Shown here one piece after another: positions 18,723 to 28,381 of a stretch of 64,000 bases of DNA (position 1 is its first letter; the number at the start of each line of letters is the position of its first letter). The notes beneath the pieces are model-generated. The model ran no database searches and was not told where the DNA came from. It saw nothing but the letters and a program-made list of their open reading frames with translations. This DNA is from Bacillota bacterium. Lineage in GTDB: Bacteria > Bacillota > Negativicutes > Sporomusales > Sporomusaceae. A program made the translations under genes and the position numbers. The stretch covers positions 16,968 to 80,967 of the forward strand of contig JAGGAB010000014.1 of NCBI GenBank assembly GCA_017889705.1, in the 5' to 3' direction.

Positions 18723-20114
18723 TCATTGGCAAACAGCCGTCTTGTCCGTTTCGCATTTTTTTTCACCTTTAGCAAGCAGCTTAATTAATAGTCCAATAGC
18801 CACTAGCCCGGCAATAAACGTAGACGCCGGATGGCTCCAAAACACGCCCTGGCCGCCCCATAGTCCGGCAAGCCAATAAGCCAGGGGAAGCCGCAATACA
18901 ACAATATATAAAATAATCATAGTCAACATATAAACCGGACGTTTTAATCCTTGCGCCATGCTATTCAGAGCAATTAGCAACGGCGCAAACACCATGGATA
19001 CCCCTGCAGCATGAACAGCAACGCTGGCCAAAACCAAAAGTTCAGGAACTGGTTTATAAATATACAATAACTCATGGGAGAAGAAAAAAAAGAGTAACGC
19101 CGCTGGCATAATGATACAGCAAGCCAATATAAGAAAAGTCTTCAATCCGGCTCGTATCCGATTATAATCCTGTCGTCCCATATTAAAACCGGCGAACACA
19201 GCCAATGCATTGCCCATACCCGCTACAGGCAATAACACCATCATCTCCATGCGTGACATCATATTCCAAGCACCAATTGCGTTTGGCCCAAACTTAGCAA
19301 GTATACCGTTTAGCACCATTATCCCTATCGGGCTAACCAAAAAACCTACTGTAATAAATAGTCCCTGTTTAAGAATCTGCCCCCATGCGCTAAGCATGGT
19401 TTTATCCGGAATAAAGGACAACGCAGTTCCGGTTAGCTTGCAGTACTTTCTTCCTAAATACAAAGCTGCTGCAAATTGGGCGATGAAAGTAGCGCCGCCT
19501 GCCCCGGCTACTCCCCATTTCAATCCAAAGATGAACAGCGGATCAAGACAGATATTGATGATATTGCCTAAAATCATGCCCTTCATAGGTGTTACGGTAT
19601 CACCGTTACTCATCAGCAGTGCTTCCACCGCCATCGAATAACCGAGCACGGGAAACCCCAATACCATCCAGACAGTAAACCAGTAAACCTGCTCTAAAAT
19701 CTCTCCACTGGCACCTAGCAAAGAAAAAAAGCGATTACATACCTCAACTGATAATAGCGGCAATAGCAAACACATAACCATTGTCATCAGAGGCAGTACC
19801 GCGCGGCTTACCGCCTCTGCCCCAGCCTGATCGCCAGCACCGCGTGCGTACCCAATGATGACGGCGCTTCCCATTCCAACTCCCTTGGCCAGCGAAAAAG
19901 CTACATAAGTAAGCGGAACAGCCATCGATATAGCTGCTAAAGGAACTCCACCCAACCAAGATACAAAGATTGTATTAATGAAGGAATATAGGTTTTGAAA
20001 GAACATGGAAAGCATCATTGGCACTGCTAAGCAAATAATTACGCCTGATACTGAACCGCTTGCCATATCTACCTGACTACCGCCTGCCAATAGCCGTTGC
20101 ACCTTATTTAACAT
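18723..20114 (-). CDS. MATE family efflux transporter
   Basis: 463 aa with about twelve membrane segments in two homologous halves. Family signatures are PMMLSMFFQNLYSFINTIFVSWLGG near the start and GWGVAGAGGA-like sequence (LKWGVAGAGGATFIAQ) in the middle. MATE proteins export cationic or amphipathic small molecules with Na+ or H+. Placed 10 bases behind the aminotransferase gene and ahead of a GNAT-like gene, it could export the product of the locus. Confidence 0.93.
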   Translation of the reverse strand: MLNKVQRLLAGGSQVDMASGSVSGVIICLAVPMMLSMFFQNLYSFINTIFVSWLGGVPLAAISMAVPLTYVAFSLAKGVGMGSAVIIGYARGAGDQAGAEAVSRAVLPLMTMVMCLLLPLLSVEVCNRFFSLLGASGEILEQVYWFTVWMVLGFPVLGYSMAVEALLMSNGDTVTPMKGMILGNIINICLDPLFIFGLKWGVAGAGGATFIAQFAAALYLGRKYCKLTGTALSFIPDKTMLSAWGQILKQGLFITVGFLVSPIGIMVLNGILAKFGPNAIGAWNMMSRMEMMVLLPVAGMGNALAVFAGFNMGRQDYNRIRAGLKTFLILACCIIMPAALLFFFFSHELLYIYKPVPELLVLASVAVHAAGVSMVFAPLLIALNSMAQGLKRPVYMLTMIILYIVVLRLPLAYWLAGLWGGQGVFWSHPASTFIAGLVAIGLLIKLLAKGEKKCETDKTAVCQ

Positions 20115-20123
20115 AGTACACCA

Positions 20124-21242
20124 TCATTTCTTCAGTACTTCAGTCAAAGCTTTGATAAATCCTTCCATCACCGGCAATGGCTGTAAGGTTACTCGGATAT
20201 GATTGGGAAAACGAAATCCTGTCATGGTTCTCACCATGTATCCTAAACGCATGAGTTTACGATAAATAAGCATGTCACTCATTGGCAGGCGAATAATAAC
20301 ATAACTGCCTTCCCCAGCTATAAAAGGTATATTGAGACACGTTAATTCACTCGTAAGATAATTCCTGGACTCCCGAATCATGGCCCGGGTTTTAGCCATA
20401 TGCTCATCTGCATCAATTAGCGTTGCCAAAGCAGCTGTCTGCGCCAAGGCATTTACCGAATATACCACACATGTGCGCCGAATAACATCAACCACTTCCA
20501 GACTTCCTGCCAAATAGCCAATCCTAAGTGCCGCCAAACCAAACATCTTGGAAAATGTCCGAAACACTACCAGATTAGGGTAATCCTTAATCAGTTCCAT
20601 ACAATCCGGGAAATCAGGTGCTTCCACAAACTCAGAATAGGCTTCATCGACAACAACGATCGTGCGCCCGTCTATTTTATCAAGAAAAGCCTTTAGCCTC
20701 TCTTTGTTCCAATAAGTCCCGGTCGGATTATTGGGGTTGCAGACAAACACGATTTTGGTACGTTCATCAATCGCTGATAACATTGCCTGGTCATCAAAAC
20801 CATAATCCTTAAGTGGTATGAGCTTGGCTTCAAATCCAGAAAACTCAGCTACCCACTCATATACCGCAAAGGTCTTATCAGCAGTAATAATATTGTCACC
20901 TTTCTGGCAAAAGGCATTAATTGCAAAAGCAATAACCTCATTGGCGCCATTACCTACCAAAAAAGCATCTGGTGACAAGCCAAACCGTTCGCCTAAACGG
21001 CAGCGCAAGAAGTAGGCATCACCGCTTGGATATACAGCCGCCTGTACCGGGTCAAAATTCTTAATCGCCGCTAAGGCAGCAGTGGTTGGCCCCAAGGCAT
21101 TTTCGTTATTATTAAGGCGATGCAGCGTACTGCAGCCATACATTTCCTTAAGCACCGCATCAGGTTTACTGGGAATATAGGGCTCAATTTTCCTAATATG
21201 GGGTGGAACCAGTACATCAAGTGCAGGAAACTTTCCCGGCAT
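20124..21242 (-). CDS. HisC-like PLP aminotransferase
   Basis: 372 aa from ATG 21242, one base after the stop of the upstream gene and behind GGGGGAGG. Fold type I class II aminotransferase: LNNNENALGP, VCNPNNPTGTYW, VVDEAYSEFVE and the PLP-lysine in RTFSKMFGLAALRIGY. It resembles histidinol-phosphate aminotransferase and also the related threonine-phosphate decarboxylase CobD. No other histidine genes are near; the context (acyl carrier protein, ketoacyl synthases, MATE exporter) suggests amination of a pathway intermediate. Confidence 0.88.
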   Translation of the reverse strand: MPGKFPALDVLVPPHIRKIEPYIPSKPDAVLKEMYGCSTLHRLNNNENALGPTTAALAAIKNFDPVQAAVYPSGDAYFLRCRLGERFGLSPDAFLVGNGANEVIAFAINAFCQKGDNIITADKTFAVYEWVAEFSGFEAKLIPLKDYGFDDQAMLSAIDERTKIVFVCNPNNPTGTYWNKERLKAFLDKIDGRTIVVVDEAYSEFVEAPDFPDCMELIKDYPNLVVFRTFSKMFGLAALRIGYLAGSLEVVDVIRRTCVVYSVNALAQTAALATLIDADEHMAKTRAMIRESRNYLTSELTCLNIPFIAGEGSYVIIRLPMSDMLIYRKLMRLGYMVRTMTGFRFPNHIRVTLQPLPVMEGFIKALTEVLKK

Positions 21243-21243
21243 A

Positions 21244-22545
21244 CTAAAATACCTCCCCCTGCTGAAACAACACCAAATCACCATATCCTCCCCAGGGAAG
21301 AACCAAACGGGGAGTAAAACCAGCACCAAGTAATGCCGGCACCAAAAGAGCTTCCTCAGCTTTACCGGCATCTAAATAAAAGAATAGGTTAACTATGCCT
21401 TCTTGCCGCAAAAACACTACATGTTCTTTCAGGTTATTAAGGGCATCTTGTCCCACTGCCAACACTGACAAAAAGGCCTGACCCCGCGGCCAGTCGAGCG
21501 CCACCGAAAAGGCTGAGTGCGCGAGGATAGCTTCGCCCGCATACTCTGTTGTCAGCAAAGTGCGCGGCAAAACCAGACGATCATAACTTTCTTCCATAAA
21601 TCCTGCTATTTTAGGGTGCACAAACACCTTAGCACCATTATCCTCTTCCAGCTGCCGATATAGCACCTGATGTTTGACATCCTCTTTCTCGACATCGCCG
21701 GCTGTAATAGCAATCTCGCCCAAGGTCTCAAAATAATCTTGCGGCACTTCTGTTGTCGGCTGCAAATTGACCATGCAGAGCGCCTGGCTCCGTGCCAATT
21801 TAATCAGCGCTTGATCGGTAACTGCCTGAGCAAGGTCTTCCTGACCAATAAACATATAGGGACCAAAGAACTCTATCATTTTACCGGTTTGCCGCCAAAA
21901 TATACCGCCACCGACATATCCCTGCTTGTTTACCGCCAGTACCGCATCATATTCGCCACTGGCGACCATGTCAACGACTTTGCCGGGAAATGCAAAAAAA
22001 GCGGGGGCAATTTTTGCATAGGCCTTACTTACCCGCTTGGCAAACTGTTTCAATATTTCATGACTGGTGGCCTGCACAACATAACCGTCCTGTTCAACAA
22101 GCGGTTCAAGGCCAGTTGACGCCGCCGGATACTCTTTTTCCACCACCAACCGCAATTCCAGGAATTCACGGTTTTCCCGCACAACCTCTAAACGGTCAAC
22201 CGCCCGTGCAGCGAGCAGCAGCCCCATTTCTTCCAACGAGGCATCATCATCCAAACTGACCTTAGCTGTTATATTAAAAGCTGCCGCAGGCAGGATATGC
22301 AAAGGAAATAAACAGGCCAGTACCACATAATATCCTCCATTGCGGCAAGTCACTCGCACAGTACTTTGCTGTTCATCTTGTTTAGCCAAAAAAACAAATA
22401 ACTCTTCCATCGCCAGCACCAGTTTATGCTGCTGCGCCTGGGTTAATCCGAAAGCCTTTCCTGTCTGTTCAGCAAAACCTGTCACTACCGGCAGCATTTC
22501 AGTTATCAGTAGAACTGATATTTCAGCAGTCATTATATTGCTCAT
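21244..22545 (-). CDS. Histidine-kinase-like ATPase domain fused to GNAT-like domain, family member D
   Basis: 433 aa. The first 130 residues resemble an RsbW/SpoIIAB-type ATPase domain: hydrophobic-acidic helix with LVLAMEELFVF, then LEEMGLLLAARAVDRLEVV in place of the G-box. The remaining 300 residues look like the GNAT-like family of this locus (FFAFPGKVVDMVASGEYDAVLAV, GYVGGGIFWRQ, and the end GAGFTPRLVLPWGGYGDL). Such a fusion of an anti-sigma-like ATPase fold with an acyltransferase-like domain is unusual. First gene of the leftward operon that includes the aminotransferase, MATE, member C and the hydroxylase. Confidence 0.65.
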   Translation of the reverse strand: MSNIMTAEISVLLITEMLPVVTGFAEQTGKAFGLTQAQQHKLVLAMEELFVFLAKQDEQQSTVRVTCRNGGYYVVLACLFPLHILPAAAFNITAKVSLDDDASLEEMGLLLAARAVDRLEVVRENREFLELRLVVEKEYPAASTGLEPLVEQDGYVVQATSHEILKQFAKRVSKAYAKIAPAFFAFPGKVVDMVASGEYDAVLAVNKQGYVGGGIFWRQTGKMIEFFGPYMFIGQEDLAQAVTDQALIKLARSQALCMVNLQPTTEVPQDYFETLGEIAITAGDVEKEDVKHQVLYRQLEEDNGAKVFVHPKIAGFMEESYDRLVLPRTLLTTEYAGEAILAHSAFSVALDWPRGQAFLSVLAVGQDALNNLKEHVVFLRQEGIVNLFFYLDAGKAEEALLVPALLGAGFTPRLVLPWGGYGDLVLFQQGEVF

Positions 22546-22619
22546 TAATTGCCCTCCAAATCTGTAAATACCAGGACATTCCTATCTTTACATTACTTTC
22601 CTTGCCGGTTCTTGTCAAT

Positions 22620-22664
22620 AGAAAAAGCAGCTCATCGAAACTTCCATTCCAATACAGCTGCTTT
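22620..22664 (-). terminator. Intrinsic terminator after the gamma-carbonic anhydrase gene
   Basis: On the minus strand, AAAGCAGCT and AGCTGCTTTTTC form a hairpin with a T-run. It isolates the carbonic anhydrase gene from the leftward operon beginning at 22545. Confidence 0.8.
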
Positions 22665-22677
22665 CGTAATTCAACAA

Positions 22678-23226
22678 TTATACTATTTTTTCACCGTGAT
22701 AGCGTTCGCCGCCTGCATCTGGCATATGATTATAGCGTTCGCTCCACAGCGTTTTGTATTTTACCGCCTGGGAATGAATGCTGTCCCAATCCTCAGGTAC
22801 AAATTTCACTACTTTTCCCGGTACACCGACCACCAACGAATGCGGCGAAATTACTTGTTTCTCTTTAACTACCGCGCCGGCAGCAATGATACTGCCCTTG
22901 CCGATCACCGCTCCATTAAGAACAATGGCCCCCATGCCAATTAAACAATGTTCTTCAATGGTACAGCCATGGATGATAGCATTGTGCCCGATCGTCACAT
23001 AGTCGCCAATTATGGTGGGATAATCGTCTGCTACATGCACCACACTATTATCCTGAACATTGGTGTAGCGGCCAATCTCAATATGGCTGACGTCACCTCT
23101 AACAACCACATTAGGCCACAGACTGCTATATTCTTTCATCGTAACTTTTCCAATAACCTTAGCTCCGTCAGCTATGTAAGTTTTCTCATCAATATTGGGC
23201 TTAACGCCTTCAAATTCTTTAATCAT
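22678..23226 (-). CDS. Gamma-carbonic anhydrase family protein
   Basis: 182 aa left-handed beta-helix protein. Hexapeptide repeats begin at IGKVTMKEYSSLWPNVVVRGD, and the metal-binding His residues appear in VVHVADD, IGHNAIIHGC. Homologues (YrdA, CaiE, PaaY) are gamma-type carbonic anhydrases or thioesterases. Single gene with its own terminator. Confidence 0.92.
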   Translation of the reverse strand: MIKEFEGVKPNIDEKTYIADGAKVIGKVTMKEYSSLWPNVVVRGDVSHIEIGRYTNVQDNSVVHVADDYPTIIGDYVTIGHNAIIHGCTIEEHCLIGMGAIVLNGAVIGKGSIIAAGAVVKEKQVISPHSLVVGVPGKVVKFVPEDWDSIHSQAVKYKTLWSERYNHMPDAGGERYHGEKIV

Positions 23227-23379
23227 AACTACATCTCCTCGTTGTTAGGAACTATATCTGATTTCTTCTATAGATTGCCTATCTTTATTGCAGTAATTTT
23301 ACATATATAGGAAGGGCATTTTGATTATTTTTTATTAGAATACCACACAAGCTATTTAATGTCAAAATTATGCACTCTT

Positions 23380-24783
23380 TTAGTACCACAAGCCAAGCAA
23401 TTTCCAATAAACAACTCCAACCGTCAGATAAAGTGCAACATGCAGCAAGGTAATCACCGTGCCGGTACTCCACCACCTTTTTTTATCATTATAACCTTTT
23501 TCCATCAATAATGGGCCTAAAGCATTGCCATAGTGGGTCATCGTACAGGACACAACCATTAGATAAGCCAAAATAAAAAACGCCGGATATCTTGGCACAT
23601 CGGTTGCCGCAACAAACGAAAAGGCCAGTGGCGAAAAAGCGACCACATAACCGGTAAACGACACAAAAAAGTAGTGCGGCACAATAGCCAGCACCGCTAT
23701 TACCAGCAAAATACTATAAGCCCCTAGTCCGGCCGTTGGTAGCAGCAGCTTAATGATACCGGCAAACCAGTTGAAAAAGCCCAGTTTGGTTAAAGCCGCC
23801 GAAAATCCCAAAATCGCACCAAACCAGATGAGAAATGACCACATTTCCTTGTTTTCGGCTAAATCATCCCATTCGAGAACTCCCGTTATCAGCATTAGTG
23901 ATATGCCAATAAAAGCAACCAGCGTACTGTCTATTTTGGTTACTGTGCTTGTAGACCATAAAAGCAATATTGTCAAAAATATACCGGCGGCTGTCAATTC
24001 ACTACTGCCGAGCCGCCCCATAGCAAATAACTCGCTACCAGCTCGCGCCCTTACCTCCAGCATAGATGTGCTATCTGGCGGACACAATTTATATACAACA
24101 TAAGGTGTCAGTAAAAAACCGATAAATCCTGGCAAGGCCGCCAACGTCCATAATGGCCAACTAACACTGATGCCAAGCACATCTTGTGCCAGTTTAACAT
24201 TAATCAGATTAGGCCCCATACCGGTCATAAACAGACTGCCGCTAAGCATGCTGGCCATAAAAGCCAATAGCGTAAAATAAGCGCCTGTCCGCGCTTTGCC
24301 TTCTTTACTTGAGCTGCCAACATCAATAACTCCTTCGGCCAGCGGGTACACCAAACCGCCTGTCCGGGCCGGCGAAGCCGGTGTGCTGGTAGCCAAAACT
24401 AGGTCAATAAAACTTAAAATATAACCAATCCTAAGTGTCGTCTTGCCAAACTTACTGATTAACATCAGACCTATACGCTTGGTCAAGCCTGACTTCTTTA
24501 AGCCAATACCAATCATCATGGCAATTAAGGTCAGCCACAACATAGTGTCTGTATACCCGACTAATATCTCCTGCACCGGCAATACAAACATACCTGCCAG
24601 TGTTGTAATCACAGTTAGCAGCGTAGGCTCCGGATAAGGCTGTAATATAAGGCCAAGTATTAACGCAATAAATACACCAAACAAATGCCACGCCGTCACA
24701 CTTAAGCCACCAGGAGCCGGATATAAAAAGAATATGCCGGCAACAGCTAATAGCGCAGCAATTTTGGTAAAGCGCACATTCAT
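23380..24783 (-). CDS. DASS family dicarboxylate/anion:sodium symporter
   Basis: 467 aa with 11-13 membrane segments. Signature motifs are ATSTPASPARTGG near residue 132 and the second binding-hairpin region in the C-terminal half (VPHYFFVSFTGYVVAFSPL). CitT/SLC13-like members import di- or tricarboxylates or sulfate, often by exchange. Located downstream of the racemase terminator, with a 230-base leader of its own. Confidence 0.9.
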   Translation of the reverse strand: MNVRFTKIAALLAVAGIFFLYPAPGGLSVTAWHLFGVFIALILGLILQPYPEPTLLTVITTLAGMFVLPVQEILVGYTDTMLWLTLIAMMIGIGLKKSGLTKRIGLMLISKFGKTTLRIGYILSFIDLVLATSTPASPARTGGLVYPLAEGVIDVGSSSKEGKARTGAYFTLLAFMASMLSGSLFMTGMGPNLINVKLAQDVLGISVSWPLWTLAALPGFIGFLLTPYVVYKLCPPDSTSMLEVRARAGSELFAMGRLGSSELTAAGIFLTILLLWSTSTVTKIDSTLVAFIGISLMLITGVLEWDDLAENKEMWSFLIWFGAILGFSAALTKLGFFNWFAGIIKLLLPTAGLGAYSILLVIAVLAIVPHYFFVSFTGYVVAFSPLAFSFVAATDVPRYPAFFILAYLMVVSCTMTHYGNALGPLLMEKGYNDKKRWWSTGTVITLLHVALYLTVGVVYWKLLGLWY

Positions 24784-25020
24784 GTACTCATCTCCCTAAA
24801 ACCAAAAACTTCTTTAATCCTATCACTTTCTAAGTGAATTTACAAAACTATTTTTACCTGTTTTGCGGCACTTCCACAAAACCACTGCCTACCAGCTAGC
24901 ATTATCATTTTCAAACTCCGGTGATTTATTCCCCAATAAAGAAAACACGGCGTGCGCCGAGCGTTAGTGAAAGCGGAAGCCGATGTTGCCCTTATCCTGT
25001 TTCTGTTAGGGTAAATATAA
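24784..25020 (-). promoter_or_regulatory. Leader region before the DASS transporter gene, possible attenuator
   Basis: On the minus strand a small hairpin CGGCG-CA-CGCCG followed by TGTTTTCTTTATT lies at about 24938-24962, with further short pairings before it. It could be an attenuator; I recognise no known riboswitch core. Confidence 0.3.
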
Positions 25021-25062
25021 ACAAGAATTCAGGCGGCATCAAAACGCCGCCTGAATTCTTGT
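25021..25062. terminator. Intrinsic terminator after the racemase gene
   Basis: Perfect inverted repeat ACAAGAATTCAGGCGGC / GCCGCCTGAATTCTTGT. Confidence 0.88.
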
Positions 25063-25076
25063 CATCGAATAAAGAT

Positions 25077-25772
25077 CTAGTTTTCCAAGGCAAACCTAAC
25101 AGCAGCCTCGGCATGCAGGGTCATAGTATCAAAAACCGGCACAGTTACATCAGCCTGCTTAATGAGGAGTGGAATTTCGGTGCAGCCCAGCACAATTCCC
25201 TCAGCCCCTTGCACTACCAGGTTATTGATAATCTTTTGAAACTCTTCTTTCGATTGCTGACTAAGGATACCCAAACACAGTTCCTGGAAGATTACGTTGT
25301 TAATCCTATGCCGCTCAGCTTCTTCCGGTATGATAACTTCAATTCCATGCTGTTCATTAAGACGTTGCCGATAGAAATCCTCTTCCATGACAAATCGCGT
25401 TCCCAAGAGGCCCACTTTCTTGACGCCTTGTTCTTTACTCTTTTGTGCAGCCGCATCGGCAATATGGATAAGCTGCATTCCAGTCTGTTCTCTTATACTG
25501 TCAGCGCATTTATGCATGGTATTGGAACAAATCATAAGAAACTCTGCCCCGCCTCGCTGCAGCCGCAGTGCCACATCAACAAGCAGCTTGTCAATCTGCT
25601 GCCAGTCTCCCTGCCGCATGTGTTCTTCAACAGGTCCAAAATCAACCGAATACAGCAAACTTTGTGCCGAATGAAGCCCGCCTAACCGATCTTTTATGCC
25701 TTCATTAATCAGCCGGTAATATTCTACCGAAGATTCCCAGCTCAGTCCGCCAATAAGGCCTATTGTCTTCAA
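25077..25772 (-). CDS. Aspartate/glutamate racemase family protein
   Basis: 231 aa from TTG 25772, overlapping the stop of the PhzF-like gene by four bases. The two catalytic cysteines are present: MICSNTMHK near residue 82 and VLGCTEIPLL near 195, and the N-terminus GLIGGLSWESSVEYY is typical of aspartate racemases. PLP-independent. Last gene of a mocR-phzF-racemase operon. Confidence 0.92.
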   Translation of the reverse strand: MKTIGLIGGLSWESSVEYYRLINEGIKDRLGGLHSAQSLLYSVDFGPVEEHMRQGDWQQIDKLLVDVALRLQRGGAEFLMICSNTMHKCADSIREQTGMQLIHIADAAAQKSKEQGVKKVGLLGTRFVMEEDFYRQRLNEQHGIEVIIPEEAERHRINNVIFQELCLGILSQQSKEEFQKIINNLVVQGAEGIVLGCTEIPLLIKQADVTVPVFDTMTLHAEAAVRFALEN

Positions 25773-26659
25773 AACCGCAGCTCTCCTTCCAGTACAGCCA
25801 CTGCGCTGCCGCCGACTTTAACAGTCGTGACCTTGTCAGCCTGTTTACTGACAAGGATACTGACTTTGCCGGGGCGTCCCACTTCCAGACCGGCTTCCCC
25901 CACCCAGGCAGTCTCCCCATCCACACTTAGTAGATTATGAGCGGCAATATAGGCAGTTGCCGAACCGTTTCCAGTCCCACAAACCGGATCTTCATTGATG
26001 CCATCCATTGGACAAAATGCTCGGGAATGGAAACTGCAATCCGGCTGCGCCGTTTCCAGGCAAAACGGTACAAAACCTTCAAACCCGCATTTTTTACTCA
26101 TAGCAGTAATTGCGGAAAAGTCGGGCTGCGCCTGACTTAATTTTGCAAGGCTTTTGACACCGATTACCAGCCACCACAAACCGGTAGACACTTTTAACGG
26201 TTTTTCAGCAATCAAATCCTCAGCCGCAAGCCCTAAGCCAGCAGCAATTTCTTCTCTTGTCAGTTCGACTTCAGCCAGCTGCGGCACCGCCTGAGTCATC
26301 ATAAAAGTCACCTGGTTTCCCGCTTTTATGACTTCAACCGGCAGAACCCCAGCTTTGGTTTCCTGATAAAAAACATTTTTGGACTGATCAAGTTTTCCCT
26401 CTGCATATAGTGTGGCAAATGTAGCAATAGTCGCATGCCCGCATAGCGGCACTTCAGTATTGGGCGTAAAAAACTGCACTTTAAAATCAGCCACAGCAGA
26501 CTGAGAGACAAACGCGGTTTCCGACAGATTCATCTCGCGAGCAATCTTTTGTTTCTGCTCATCATTGAGATTATTGGCATCAGTGACTACTCCAGCCGGG
26601 TTGCCACCAAACGCTTGGGTTGTAAACGCATCCACCTGTTTAATTTTCACAGTATTCAT
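25769..26659 (-). CDS. PhzF family isomerase/epimerase-like protein
   Basis: 296 aa. PhzF motifs: VDAFTTQAFGGNPAGVV at the start, NLSETAFV with the catalytic Glu, PLCGHATIA and EDPVCGTGNGS. PhzF enzymes isomerise trans-2,3-dihydro-3-hydroxyanthranilate; many relatives are of unknown function. Starts 23 bases after the MocR regulator gene. Confidence 0.95.
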   Translation of the reverse strand: MNTVKIKQVDAFTTQAFGGNPAGVVTDANNLNDEQKQKIAREMNLSETAFVSQSAVADFKVQFFTPNTEVPLCGHATIATFATLYAEGKLDQSKNVFYQETKAGVLPVEVIKAGNQVTFMMTQAVPQLAEVELTREEIAAGLGLAAEDLIAEKPLKVSTGLWWLVIGVKSLAKLSQAQPDFSAITAMSKKCGFEGFVPFCLETAQPDCSFHSRAFCPMDGINEDPVCGTGNGSATAYIAAHNLLSVDGETAWVGEAGLEVGRPGKVSILVSKQADKVTTVKVGGSAVAVLEGELRF

Positions 26660-26682
26660 CCAAGATCGCCTCCTGGTATTAT

Positions 26683-28197
26683 TTACACCAACGGTTTACT
26701 ATTGTGACTACTCAGCTGGCCACTGCCAGCACTCACAGTTTCTTTTACCGCCTGCATTAGCAGTTTTATGCCGGTTTCAAGCTTTTCGATATCGGCAAAA
26801 GTATAATTTAATCTGACATGGGTATCGCCTTGCGTGCCATCAGGATAGAAAACCTCACCTGGCAAAAATACAACGCCTTTTTTTCCAGCACTCGCCACCA
26901 ATTTGTGCCTGACAATATTGTCAGGCAGCCGACACCAGATATAATAACCGCCGGCCGGCTTATTCCAACTGGTTCCGGGAACTTTATACCTATCTAGAGC
27001 ATGCAGCATAACTTCTCGGCGTTTAGCATATTCGCTGCGCAGCAGCCCAAGATGTTGTTCATAATGCCCCTTGCGAATAAATGCATCTAAAAGCAGTTGC
27101 GCCGGTGTATTGACATGTAGGTCGGTCATTTGCTTAAGCTGGGCGAATTTAGCAAGCACCTGTGGCGCAGCCGTTATCCACCCCACCCGCAAGCCCAAAA
27201 ACAGCGATTTAGAAAAAGTACTTAAATACATGACATAACCATGTTTATCAAGAGCTTTGAGCGGCGGAATCGGCACACTGTCATAATACAACTCGCCATA
27301 AGGATCATCTTCCAGTATGGGCAGTTGGTACTGATAAGCCAGCTTCAACAGTTGATAACGCCGCTCTAAGCTCATGGTAACTCCTGACGGATTTTGAAAG
27401 GTAGGCAGTGTATAAATAAATTTAGGCTTGTGGCGCGAGAGCAAAGCTTCCAGCACATCAGTCCGCAGGCCATCCTTATCAATAGGCACACCAATAACCC
27501 GTGCACCGGCAGCCCGGAATATCTGGATTGCCCCAAAGAAAGTTGGTTCTTCTACAAGCACAGTATCACCTGGCCGAATAAAGATTCTTGCCGCAAAATC
27601 CAGTCCTTGCTGGGAACCTGAAAGCACGACAATATCTTTTGCTGCTGCCGTTATTTGACGTTGCCGCAGTAAATAGCCAATACTTTCTCTCAGCGGATAA
27701 TAGCCTTCAACTGAGCTGTGTAGAAACAGTTCTCGGCCAGCAGTTTGGAATAATTCAGCTTGAATTTCCCGCATACTTTCTACCGGATACAAATCCGGAG
27801 TTGGAATACCACCGGCAAAAGAGATGATATTGTCGCCACTATTGATTGCCATAATATCACCGATAACATTGTCATTACTAGCAGCAATAGGTTCAGTAAA
27901 AAGCTGATACCAAGGCAGTGGATTAATATATCCCTCTGACAGCGATGTTTTTTCTCCGGCCTGTGACACAACTACTGTACCTTTGCCGACATAAGAAGCC
28001 ACCAGTCCGTCAGCCTTAAGTTCCTGGTAAGCTTTAATCACTGTGCTGCGGTTAACATCCAGTTCTTTGGCCAAACTTCGTTCAGGCGGCAATATCATGC
28101 CTTCCGGTAATACATCGGAAAAAATCATCTCTCTTAATTGATTTTTTATTTGCAAATACACCGGGGTATCTGCATTACGATTAATTATGATGCGCAT
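26683..28197 (-). CDS. MocR-family regulator (GntR domain fused to aminotransferase domain)
   Basis: 504 aa from ATG 28197. Residues 1-75 form a winged helix of GntR type (YLQIKNQLREMIFSDVLPEG, LAKELDVNRSTVIKAYQEL). The rest is a fold type I aminotransferase with TLPTFQNPSGVTM and the PLP lysine in STFSKSLFLGLRVGW. MocR proteins sense PLP or amino-acid-like ligands. It probably controls the PhzF and racemase genes that follow it. Confidence 0.93.
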   Translation of the reverse strand: MRIIINRNADTPVYLQIKNQLREMIFSDVLPEGMILPPERSLAKELDVNRSTVIKAYQELKADGLVASYVGKGTVVVSQAGEKTSLSEGYINPLPWYQLFTEPIAASNDNVIGDIMAINSGDNIISFAGGIPTPDLYPVESMREIQAELFQTAGRELFLHSSVEGYYPLRESIGYLLRQRQITAAAKDIVVLSGSQQGLDFAARIFIRPGDTVLVEEPTFFGAIQIFRAAGARVIGVPIDKDGLRTDVLEALLSRHKPKFIYTLPTFQNPSGVTMSLERRYQLLKLAYQYQLPILEDDPYGELYYDSVPIPPLKALDKHGYVMYLSTFSKSLFLGLRVGWITAAPQVLAKFAQLKQMTDLHVNTPAQLLLDAFIRKGHYEQHLGLLRSEYAKRREVMLHALDRYKVPGTSWNKPAGGYYIWCRLPDNIVRHKLVASAGKKGVVFLPGEVFYPDGTQGDTHVRLNYTFADIEKLETGIKLLMQAVKETVSAGSGQLSSHNSKPLV

Positions 28198-28320
28198 CAA
28201 ATCACTCTTCTTTGTACTTTTAGGATTGGTACCATCCAATTATCATTTTACCAGATATATTATTAAAAGAAACCGCCAATTGGTATATCTTGCAGCCATC
28301 CAATATGATACGTTGCAAAC

Positions 28321-28355
28321 AAAAAACACCAGTTGAGCATTGCCCAAACTGGTGC
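28321..28355 (-). terminator. Intrinsic terminator after the 34-residue peptide gene
   Basis: CACCAGTT / AACTGGTG hairpin followed by TTTTTTG on the minus strand. Confidence 0.8.
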
Positions 28356-28381
28356 TTTCTTCATAAACCACTTCGTACCAA

